DNA of 64,000 nucleotides, taken from positions 4,016,501 to 4,080,500 of the forward strand of contig OX411559.1 in the NCBI GenBank assembly GCA_948146395.1, read 5' to 3'. Positions 54,228 through 64,000 of the stretch are shown here, piece by piece. Positions within the stretch are counted from its first letter, which is position 1; each line of letters starts with the position of its first letter. Source of the stretch: Fragum whitleyi. Its lineage: Eukaryota > Mollusca > Bivalvia > Cardiida > Cardiidae. The position numbers and the translations under genes are program-made. Below the pieces are notes generated by a model. It was not told where the DNA came from. It ran no database searches and saw only the letters and a program-made list of their open reading frames with translations.

Positions 54228-55189
54228 CGTCCCTAATAATTACAATCCTCTAGATAGAAGAAACTATAAAAATACTCGGTCAAACATTAATGCTGCAAGT
54301 CTACTTGCAATCTATTTATAGGTCGGGGTTTTTTTTTTTGTATCTCGCTATCGAAATGAAATGTCATGAAGTAAAACAAATGATACACAAATAAACGACA
54401 ACTTTGAAATTCCTAGAGGTGCTTATGACAAAAAACTTGTTTCTGCCAAGTTAGTCTGTATTTTTAAAAGAAAACGGCGTGGTCGGTCTTGGTTGAGAGG
54501 GTTGCTTGATGGTCCTAGTCGACTCCCTGTTTCCTGAGTTTACGTCGGCTTAAAATTAGAACTGCATGCTTGTAATCATTATCTTTTCGAAAATATCTTT
54601 AAATTTATAATAGATTAAATAGCAATGTTGTGTTGATGATCGAGCACTAGATTAATGCTAGTTCCTACAACATAGGACTTTCAGATCGAAGGTAGGAGGT
54701 TTCCCGAAAGACCTATTGCATTTTATACAGAAATAAAGTGCAAAGGACTTCCCCACGTGATGCGATTTAAACCAACCAGAATTCCTCATTTTATTGGATT
54801 GCAATTATATGCGTATCTTCAAATTTGAAATTTATACCATCTCAGAAGGCGACAACTAAAGAATATAAAGGAAAAAAGGCGATATGTGGACTGTGACAAA
54901 AGATGAATGCCCTCCGCCCGCTCCCTTTTTTTTATTATTTGAGCGTTAGTGAATAATCGATAACATCGTTACTTTGTAGTCTCGATGTTATGATATTTCA
55001 TCAATGAAGTTTTTAAACAGATGATTATTTCTATTACGCACTTCCGTACATTGCGTAATGGGAGATACGCCCCTTGACAATATCATCAACATCCGACTTT
55101 CTTTTTCTAATTACTTTACTCTCCCGTTTTCACCGTTATACTCACGCGTTCATTTTTTATTTAACGCATGAAGAGAGTAATTGTTAATT
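54228..55189. other. No gene; third CCTACAACATAGG hairpin remnant
   Basis: About 54622-54690 (CAATGTTGTGTTGATGATCGAG...CCTACAACATAGGAC) is a decayed member of the hairpin family at 12086. Nothing coding seen. Confidence 0.45.
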
Positions 55190-55480
55190 TCACGGAGGTA
55201 TGAAACTAAAAACTCAATAACTCTGTATGGGTACGTGAAGCATTTACATAAAAGAGTGTGTTTATTTTATTTATTTATTTTTTTTAACTTCATTCCTACG
55301 TAAAATCGAAATATAAACTTTTTTATATAAAATGAATTAATAAGAAGCGAAATTGTAAAGATTTGTCCAGAAAACAGTTTTCTCACGAGAATACTTTTTG
55401 TCGAAGCTTATTCAAACTTTTTCTCAATCTCTTGAAAACATGAGAACAATTCAATTACATTTTTGTAGCATTATTTCCAA
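55190..55480. repeat. Degraded 'AAACCTAATCACAC' foldback repeat
   Basis: GGAGGTATGAAACTAAAAACTC and CTTTTTGTCGAAGCTTATTC. The second arm is lost. Confidence 0.5.
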
Positions 55481-56136
55481 CTGCTAGGCGAAGAAAAACA
55501 GCTTTTTTCGTTTTTTGTTTCCTTTTTTACTCGAAAAAATATTGACACGCGAAATATAATTTAAAAAAGCAATCTATAATTTACACTTAGAATTACAAGA
55601 ACAAATGTCAACAATTAAAACTAATGTAAGAAATTCCTTGTACTAGATATTATTAAGGATATTGATCGTTCTCTTTTAGATCAGCTCAATCTATGAATAT
55701 TTATGCTTGCTATATCGTTTTAAAACTTTTTGTCTCTCGAAAATGATATCAAACAATGCCTACTAGTTTATTGATTTGCTTTTTTCTCGTTACACTGGTA
55801 GCCGCCCGCCGTCTAAGTGAAAAAAAGACATTTAGGGACAGTGGAATTCAAAACGAGACTTTTTTTATTCATACCCCCATGAGAATACTATTAACTTCAT
55901 TTCTTATTAATGAATGATGTCCAGCAAGCTATTTTTTGATTTTTTTTACTTACCATAGCTCATTTTATTGAACTAGTAAAGTGCACAACCCTAAAAAATT
56001 TCTGCGTACACAAATTAGTTTCGTCAGTATATGAAACCAAATTTGCAGGTAATCAGAACGGTTGTATTTCGATAGCCGAAACTAAACATTCCATCCTTTT
56101 TAACATTGATCCAGATCTAAACAAGAGAACAAAGTA
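55481..56136. other. No gene recognised
   Basis: AT-rich, no supported open frame. Confidence 0.4.
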
Positions 56137-56365
56137 TTAACCCTTTCCTGTTTTACAAAATGTTGCACCTGCCCATATTCAAAGGTTTTGCAGACGAAAA
56201 TTAAAAGTAGATTTAATTTGAATAATAACCATTCAGTAGGGTAGAAAATAGTGTGAAAAAAGAAGAATTTGCTTGTCAGAAGCAATTTCTTCTTTTTTCC
56301 AAATGTTTTCTCAATCATAAAATCATAGGCACGTAAAGAGCAGGGATTAAACAGCAAAGGGTTAA
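56137..56365 (-). mobile_element. TTAA-flanked hairpin MITE, family II, copy 7
   Basis: TTAACCCTTTCCTGTTTTAC to CAGCAAAGGGTTAA. The hairpin arm is slightly mutated (GAATTTGCTTG). Confidence 0.88.
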
Positions 56366-56572
56366 ATGAGAATAGAGAGAGTATAGAGTATTAAATGAGA
56401 ATAAAATCCATAAATAAAAGAAAAGTTTATTTTAATATTTAAAGACAGCAAACCTTTTAACACGGTAGTTATCCATAGTCATTATCGGACGAAAGAAATA
56501 GCTTTGTTATTAACAGCGTTCAAAATAAGCTGGTTGAATTTTACGACACAATCGATAAAACGCAACTCAAAC

Positions 56573-56612
56573 CTCGTAACTACAGCTTTTCAAAGCTGTA
56601 GTTACGAGGTTT
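56573..56612. repeat. Near-perfect palindrome ACCTCGTAACTACAGCTTT
   Basis: Two 19-nt exact inverse arms separated by TC. Related sites at 26058-26092, about 36248 (half) and about 62444 (mutated). Confidence 0.85.
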
Positions 56613-56814
56613 TTGTTGCACACTAGTATTACTGGACATAGATGACAAAGAAATGAAAGATGTGTCGGATTAAAGAGGTCAAATCCAACCCATAATACAA
56701 ATAGTTGTATACCCGACAGTGGAAAGAATGTTATAATCCATGTATAATAAGTTTAGTTCTTCAATATTTCTTTTCAGTCTACATCGCAGGTTAAACAGGT
56801 GATTGGTCAGTCAT

Positions 56815-56847
56815 CCCCCCCCCCCACACACACACACACACACACAC
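56815..56847 (+). repeat. C-run plus (CA)n
   Basis: A C10-11 run followed by about 11 CA units. A G10 run lies at about 56991. Confidence 0.9.
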
Positions 56848-57097
56848 CGGCTGCCTTTAAAATCAGCAAAATAATAATCAAAATAACCATTAAAAAGAAT
56901 TTATAAAAAAAATCTCTTATACCTTACATACTGGTAGATTTTTTAAAATAAATTCTTGTTTTAGGCTAAATTTTATAAAAGGAATTAATGGGGGGGGGGG
57001 CTTTATACGTACATAAACTTTCAAGGATTCGGGGGAGGGAGTGGCTAACACTGACTTTCGAATTGCTTTGTTTTTAACCTATCGTCTAGATAAATGT

Positions 57098-57415
57098 GAC
57101 CGGTCGTGTAAAAAACGACCATCTGGGAACCACGTAAAATATCGACCCTAATCAGACTAACATGGATGGAAACGTTTCGCAATCTTTACCTCTCCTTAAT
57201 CTGGAACTATTATTATGCCTTTCTTTTTTATATGTCCGTCGAAAGACGGGGCGTACTATGGGATCACTCGGGGCGTCCGGCGGACGGTTCCAACTTCTCT
57301 GTCCGGAGCATTATCCGACAGAGTTAGGTGGACAAAACCCGAGAATTTCCAACATTGCTATAGGAGAAAGCAGGTAATGTAGGCTTAGATCAGAATGCAC
57401 ACCTGATCTGCCTAA
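57098..57415 (+). repeat. Family III-related repeat remnant
   Basis: GTGACCGGTCGTGTAAAAAACG and CATCTGGGAACC start. GTCGAAAGACGGGGCGTAC is shared in diverged form with 15835. The 71-codon frame inside is not supported. Confidence 0.5.
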
Positions 57416-57871
57416 GTTTCGTGGACAAAACGAATAAGTTGTGGCGAGCATTTAAATGGTTAAACCTTGAAATCTTAGGTCAATTGAGCAAAATGGTATA
57501 ATTCTGAAAAATGAAGATGATAATGTAAAAAGTACTTACCGAAAAAATCCTAAAAAATCCTAACAGATGCAAAGTTAAGTCAAACACAGCCACGAAAGAC
57601 GACTAAATGGTTTGCAGCGATTTTCGCAAGTAAGTTTCTCTTTAATAGAATAAGAAAAGCGGAGAACGGTTGATATTTTTGTCATATTCAATAGTCCGTT
57701 TCCCGTAAGTGTGCCAAAGACGCACAACATACGACTACAATAATTACCACGTTAATATTTTTTTCTGTAAAACTTCTTTCAGAAAACAAAATTCCCGTTT
57801 TCCATGATTGAAACAAAATATAAAATTTACATTTTTTTATCCGGGGTATTATCGTTCCACACAGTCAAACC

Positions 57872-58099
57872 TTAACCCTTTGCTGTTTAATCCCTGATTT
57901 TTACGTGCCTGTGATTTTATGATTGAGAAAACATTGTGAAAAAAGAAGAAATCGCTTCTGGCTAGCAATTTCTTCTTTTTCTACAATATTTTCTACCCTA
58001 CAGAATGATTATTTTCAAATCCAATCCACTTTTAATTTTCGTCTATAAAACCTTTGAATTTGGACAGGTCCAAAATATTGTAAAACAGGAAAAGGTTAA
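57872..58099 (+). mobile_element. TTAA-flanked hairpin MITE, family II, copy 8
   Basis: TTAACCCTTTGCTGTTTAAT to ACAGGAAAAGGTTAA. Hairpin arms GAAGAAATCGCTT and AGCAATTTCTTC. Confidence 0.87.
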
Positions 58100-58840
58100 T
58101 TCTGTGAGTTTATCAGTTCTGAGTGCGACATCACAAATAAGTGTTTGATAGCATTTTGGTTACCATGGTAACGGTTGTAGTCGTCGCTTTAATATCTGAG
58201 TATCGTTTTTTACAAAATTGTGAAATACTCAATTATACTTAATCACACTACCACAGATATCTGTAATATCGCTCAATAAAGTAAAACCTACTCCTGTTGT
58301 AGATAATGGTTGCGGTTGCCTCAGAAAATGAACCCTGCATAACCAAGTGAAGCGTGTATTATGTGTGTAACAAGATGAAGACGCTCGAGAGCGCTTTGTT
58401 ATCCTAATTTCAGTGAATCGTTTTTATTGTTGTTGTTGTTTCAATATGTTTCGGAATTACACAGGATATGATATTACAATCATCATATCGAATCACTGGC
58501 CACGCCCCCAAACCTCCAAGCATCATCCCTCAATTAGCGTAGCAACCTTTACGCAAAAACGGGTTTGCCAAAACATCATGACGTCAAAAGGGGAGGGCAA
58601 AGAACGAGGCAGAGTAGGCCTATATAGAAACATATATTACGTACTTAGTGTTTAGCATTAAAAAAACTAACGAGGTTGGGGAATTAATGATTGTCGAGGC
58701 TCTGTCTGAGAGTTTTCCAATGGAGAAAGTAAAATAATTTAACAGATATCCAGCACACAAACGTATCATTCCTGAATAATAGTAATAAGGCTGAGAGAGG
58801 AACACCGATCAGAAAATACTATCGTAATGATATTGTACAC

Positions 58841-59420
58841 TTGTCAAGAAAAGTGGTAGCTGTTTTTGAAGACAACCTAGATAACATTATCAGCGAGACT
58901 CTGAAAGTAGAAACAAATATAAACCAACAAAAACGACAGGAGCAATCCACTGAAATTAGGTCTTACTACCAAGGTTCTACATTTAGAAGACAGCGAAGAA
59001 ATACCTCGCAACAACCTAGAGATCAGGAAAGATTTCGTAACCGAGACTCCAAATCAGAAACTTATCACAAAAGAGCAGATGAAACTAATCAACATGGTGA
59101 TTAATCGTATAAAAATGACAGAGAAGTTCGACGTAGTATTAGCAGAGATCATGACAGAAGTTCATTTTATCGAGACTCCAATACAAGATTTGGCAGTCAT
59201 TACAAAAGTCCAAATAGGTACCACAGAGATCGAGTGAATGACAGGCATCATGGAAAATGGTCTACAGGTTATCATGACATTCGGAACATCACTCGGCCAT
59301 TTCCGTAAACTGCAACAGACCTCGGATGTATGTAAGGCGGATGGGTATGTAACAAAATTGTACATTTTGTTAGGCGGAAACAGTGTAAGAAAAACTAGCG
59401 CGGAAACAACCGGCGCTATC
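58841..59420 (+). pseudogene. Decayed gag-like fragment of an LTR-type retroelement (tentative)
   Basis: An 87-codon frame (58841-59104) ends in a TAA. The same frame then stays open to a second stop at 59259-59261 region text (59105-59271), with the same composition. The first part is helical and acidic/polar. The rest is very rich in Arg, Asp, Ser and Tyr (motifs such as FRNRDSKSE and NDRHHGKWS). Just beyond, in other frames, the bases resemble a broken CCHC knuckle (RRMG...QNCTFC). Helix, basic linker and knuckle together suggest the end of a Gag protein. An arginine-rich nuclear protein is the alternative. Broken in either case. Confidence 0.35.
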
Positions 59421-59439
59421 TTTAGATTTATATCTTTTA

Positions 59440-59520
59440 CACTAAATAACGGCTGAAAAATCCTAATTTTTGAAATGACGAATCATTCTCAAAAATTAAG
59501 ATTTTCAGCCGTTATTTAAG
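59440..59520. repeat. Palindrome ACGGCTGAAAAATCCTAATTTTTGA
   Basis: TAAATAACGGCTGAAAA-TCCTAATTTTTGA pairs with TCAAAAATTAAGAT-TTTCAGCCGTTATTTA around AATGACGAATCATTC. Outer TCTTTAGATT-type arms also pair. Confidence 0.75.
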
Positions 59521-59979
59521 AATCTAAAGATAATTATATAAGGATGCGATGGTTTCACGTCAGTGACCTAAACGGGTAGCGTTAGCGACGTCGAATGTTT
59601 TCACTCAAAGTTTCGAGGGATTTTTCCATTTTAACTGACGCCATCGAGTTTTACCAAGGTTTTCCGTACTATTTAAAATACTTCGTCTATGTACATCCGA
59701 GGTTGATCTTGAGATTGGCATAGCGGTGTTCCGAATGGTTATCATGATAGACAATATTTGGAAAGTAATCGTTATCATAAAAGTCATAAATAAGTGATTG
59801 TAAATATATATAAAGGGCACTTTAAAAGTAATATCCGTGTAAATTTTTCAGATTATTCACATATAATTAAGATTAGTAACACAATTTTGAATGTAATTAT
59901 TCGTTTTGAAGATGTTGAATGAAAAGATTTGTTCGTATTTTTCGCAACCATCACATTCGTACCACCGTTTTTTTTTTTG

Positions 59980-60890
<911 letters not shown>

Positions 60891-60930
60891 ACATTGTCCC
60901 TATCCGTTCCATCATCCCTCCCTTTATATA

Positions 60931-61160
60931 TGTGACCCGTCATGCGAAAAGGGACCATCTGGAACTCTGTAAGATAAATATTTGAAAAAAGAGATTGGGT
61001 CCAGCATAGGTCAACCAGAGGTGGCATTTCAAAAAATCTTTCACGGGAAGGTAGATTGATCTTTCTAGATTCAGAAAATAAGCAAAGTGCAAAAAGTTTT
61101 GACCCTAGTCAGTCTGAACAATCTTACTGGAGTCGATTCTTTACGCACTACCCAAATGGC
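60931..61160 (+). mobile_element. Family III foldback element, copy
   Basis: TGTGACCCGTCATGCGAAAAG start. Shares GGTCAACCAGA, CTTTCAC(T/G)GGAAGG and CATTCTAGATTCAG-type text with 43971-44214. The right hairpin arm is partly deleted (TCAGTCTGAACAATCTTAC). Another remnant lies at 61473-61620. Confidence 0.68.
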
Positions 61161-61620
61161 CCCTTAATTTGCAACGTGTATGTCGCACTTTCCCTAAAAG
61201 AAGTGGAGTTCTTAAGCTACACGTTTTAACTTCTACAAAGGGTCGACTTGTAGTCTGCAAATACGATGAGTCATTTTTTATACAAACAAAGGGATAACAA
61301 CAAAATAAATTTAGATCATCGTGAAAAAAACAAGAACTGCTCATTTTAACGATTTTGAACAATTATCAAGTAACCTCCCTTTAAATCACTCAACGAAATT
61401 AAAATACATTTTGGAACTAGATTAGCCTTGGAGGTCAAGTAATTGGGTCAAACAGTTTTCGATTGTATAATTTGTGACCCGTAAAACAAATATTTGAACA
61501 AAGCAGAGGCCACTCGGAGGTCGCGGTGCATTCAAAGATTCGCATACAGGATGGTTCTGTAAATTGATCATTCTAGATTCAGCAAATCGGCAAAATGCTT
61601 AGAGTGTTGACCAAAGTCAG

Positions 61621-62853
61621 TCAGTGTGTTCTCCTAAAATTTTTAGGCAGTGGGCTCGCAATAGTTCCGCAAGATTTCGGCACTCTTGATTGTCCACAAT
61701 GTTGAAATGAAAATAAATCATAAGAAACCTCGGTAAACACTGTTTAAGTCGAAAAAAACTTTCGAGACCTTGCGGAACTAGAACGAGTCAACTACCTTAA
61801 CCAATAATTGGTAAGTCAGAAAAGGGTTAAATTCCTGCATGATGAAGGTCCTGGTATCATTGCTCAAAGGCTGGCTTTAACGTAACAAAACACATGTGCA
61901 GAGTATTAATGTAAGAGCATTACTCGTAATAGAAATATGAAAGATTTATGACAGCTGCAGATCAACCAAGAATATTAAGATCATCACCTTGTCAGTTTCA
62001 CGATATTGTTAACTGTAACTACATTTTGCTTGTGCAAGCACTCTGATACTTTGTTTTTTCCACTTTTTTCGACTCGATAACCACATTTTTGCCGAAATTA
62101 CCGATTTTTTTAAAAAAAATGAAAGTCTACATCTCCGACCCCTCCGAGATCCGCATATGAATCTACTGTGCTGTTCATTCCATACGTAGTCAAACAGGGA
62201 GTCAAAAAATTTGTGAATTTTTAAATTGCTTCTTTTCTTTGAAGTAGAAATCATTGTAGACAGTGTCAGAATCTTATCATCAGCAATTTCTACAATTTAC
62301 ATTACGTTTTACGGCGATTTTTTCTTCGGGGGTATCAAATTGGAATTGTGTTATAGGGCGTCATTACAATCACGCACATTATGCAAGTGCGTCATACAAA
62401 TAAATACTCTTTCGAAAAATATCGTTGATCAATGATCATAACATCGTAACAACAGCTTTTTCAAGTTGTAGGTGTGATGTTTTAATTATTCACCAGCGCT
62501 CGAATCATAGAAAAGCTGAGCGGGTAGACAGCATTTATCTTCTGTCAACGGACCACATATCGCCTCATACTATTTATATTCTTTGTCGGTCGCCTTCTGA
62601 CTATTTAAGTCAAAATTCTAGTAACGCGTAAGGTGTGGTAACTGGTCATTTTGAAGGCCCAAACGTCTTGGTAGACTTGAGAATTGGTATCGAATTATTT
62701 TACGCTGTAACACTAAAAGCGTTTGGAATTATAAAGTTCAGAATGCAATCTGTTGCGTAAAGTTTTGAAAAAAGTTCCTTGTTTTGCGCATTCACTTTTA
62801 ATATCATTTTTAAACGTTCGGTAACACTTTTTTTCGTAAACGCGGGTGTATCG
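61621..62853. other. No gene recognised
   Basis: Contains a decayed ATCGTAACAACAGCTTTTTC palindrome near 62444. Three short overlapping frames are not supported. Confidence 0.4.
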
Positions 62854-63324
62854 CTACTTTTTCGGTAAAACAGTATCATTTAAAAGCAAGAACTTTGCTT
62901 TGGGCTCTTCAATATTGTCTTGAGCTGAACTAGAAGCAAGGCTTTCTGTTGTTGAGTTATTGTTACCATTAACAGATTTGATATTATTGGTCATTGTTTT
63001 ATCACTTTCCGAGTCTTTCAACACATCTCCGTTCTCACTTGTGATAGTTTTATTTAGGCCACTGATGTCAAGGGGAGGTAATAAATGTGGCTTCTTTATT
63101 ACTGTAGGAATTCCATTCTTTGCTGGTTCTAGAGTGCCAGGCTCGTATTGAGGCGGAGTACCATATGTTACAACTCTTGGCTCCTTTACAAGCGAATCGT
63201 CATTTGGTCTGACTTGATTAGTGTCACCTGTAGTATTTGTAGTTTGTTCGATTGGACCCATTGGAACAATGACATCCGGGCCTTTATAATTGTCGGCTTT
63301 TGGCGGAAGCTCGTCACCCGACAT
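62854..63324 (-). CDS. Possible coding exon of an unknown protein (156 codons)
   Basis: Open frame with balanced, non-repeat composition: Pro/Asn/Thr/Ser-rich, low hydrophobicity, sequons NTTG (not a true sequon), NKT and NNST, and a patch KKPHLLPPLDISG. The frame stays open upstream through an acceptor-like ATCATTTCAG (about 63347-63356) and ends in TAG. This could be an internal or last exon encoding an extracellular stem or disordered region. No family recognised, and it matches none of the repeats in the window. Confidence 0.35.
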   Translation of the reverse strand: MSGDELPPKADNYKGPDVIVPMGPIEQTTNTTGDTNQVRPNDDSLVKEPRVVTYGTPPQYEPGTLEPAKNGIPTVIKKPHLLPPLDISGLNKTITSENGDVLKDSESDKTMTNNIKSVNGNNNSTTESLASSSAQDNIEEPKAKFLLLNDTVLPKK

Positions 63325-63569
63325 ACTGCTGACTTTATTTCTATTTTTTCTGAAATGATCGAATGATCAATGAATAACTTTAGAAATAACCTAGATCAAT
63401 GCTTTGGATATGTTATGAGAAATATAAAAAAATACTTTATTCAAATTGATTTAAGAAAACGTCACACATACAAAACAATATCACGGTTAATACAAATCTA
63501 TGGTAATGACTTCCTTGCAGATTTTACGGAATGCCGTGAACAAATTTTCTTAGCAAACCACTGAGTTGA

Positions 63570-64000
63570 TGAAACATTACCAGAATGTTCCCTTAGTGAC
63601 CCTTTTCAAAACTTTTTCGTATTTTTTATTGACCATAAATATGGTCGTTGCAGTTTTTCACAATGAAATCTTTGATTGGCACCTTTTGAAAAACTAATAG
63701 GTTTTGGCCGGGGCAGATGGTCAGAATGGCATATCCTCCTAGACCAAAGGGCCAATTTTATTGAAATTTAGCCAGAAAATTTTCTGGGTAACCCTTTCCT
63801 AAGAATTGACGCAGAATTCTGATTGGCCGTTTAAACATGGGAGTGGTAGGACTTGCTTTTTAGCTCACCTGTGCAGAAAGTGCTCAAGTTGAGCTTTTGT
63901 GATAATCGAATGTCTGTCGTCCGTCGTGCGTCGTCCCTATTATTCCCTGTGTGACCATTTTTTATTGGCCAATCAGAATATTGCAAACAATTTTTGCAGA
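63570..64000 (+). repeat. Family VII repeat, inverted halves, running off the window
   Basis: CCAGAATGTTCCCTTAGTGACC and GGGCCAATTTTATTGAAATTT units, then TTTTTAGCTCACCTGTGCAG, GTGCTCAAGTTGAGC and TGTCGTCCGTCGTGCGTCGTC. The end lies beyond 64000. Confidence 0.65.

Noticed and set aside
57162..57377. 71-codon frame with plausible composition
   Set aside because: Lies within a family III-related repeat whose other fragments are non-coding.

Overview
The window is typical non-coding-rich eukaryotic DNA: AT-rich, intron-containing and packed with short interspersed repeats, microsatellites, foldback elements and decayed retrotransposons. The repeat repertoire suggests a marine bivalve mollusc (heterodont/venerid clam-like), as does a small cluster of HNK-1/CHST-type sulfotransferases. 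It includes elements ending in AGCTCACC..., repeats carrying TGACCTTGA, tRNA-derived SINEs with CAATCAATCA tails, and many snapback MITEs. The species assignment is inference. There are no bacterial operons, no CRISPR array and no tRNA or rRNA gene I would defend.

Genes. Only two genes are convincing, and they are paralogues on the minus strand, about 8 kb apart. Each encodes a Golgi type II membrane carbohydrate sulfotransferase from two coding exons. Gene 1 has exon 1 at 40604-40457 and exon 2 at 37970-36874 (414 aa). Gene 2 has exon 1 at 50926-50812 and exon 2 at 49624-48540 (399 aa). In both, exon 1 holds the start codon, a short cytoplasmic tail and the transmembrane anchor, and ends one base into a codon. 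Exon 2 holds the whole catalytic domain. The first exons are short and diverged. They were found by matching splice donors, intron phase and hydrophobicity to the catalytic exons. A weak 156-aa open frame lies at 62854-63324 (minus).

Layout. 0-19 kb: a LINE 3' end, then degenerate repeats, TGACCTTGA-bearing repeats (7-10.3 kb), TTAA-flanked MITEs, a truncated SINE and a hAT-like inverted element (16.6-18.45 kb). 19.2-24.8 kb: four consecutive DNA elements that share an unusual architecture. Their termini are arrays of a 12-13 bp motif related to GGACAAAAGCCC, in inverted orientation at the two ends. Three of them are bounded by perfect 9-bp target duplications. This is the most notable system here. 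25-34 kb: another inverted-repeat DNA element, two (TTC)n tracts, a decayed LINE endonuclease/linker segment, a tRNA-headed SINE, a tandemly duplicated foldback element, and a 1,001-bp mariner-like element nested in a foldback repeat. 34-36.4 kb: a LINE reverse transcriptase with one frameshift. 36.8-51 kb: the sulfotransferase pair, whose introns carry MITEs, SINEs and long palindromes. 51-64 kb: further copies of the same repeat families, a gag-like remnant and a ~900-bp polypyrimidine tract centred on a (TC)n array.

How it fits together. The two sulfotransferases would act in the Golgi on glycans using PAPS. The rest is a record of nested transposition, and several insertions can be dated relative to each other by their intact target-site duplications.
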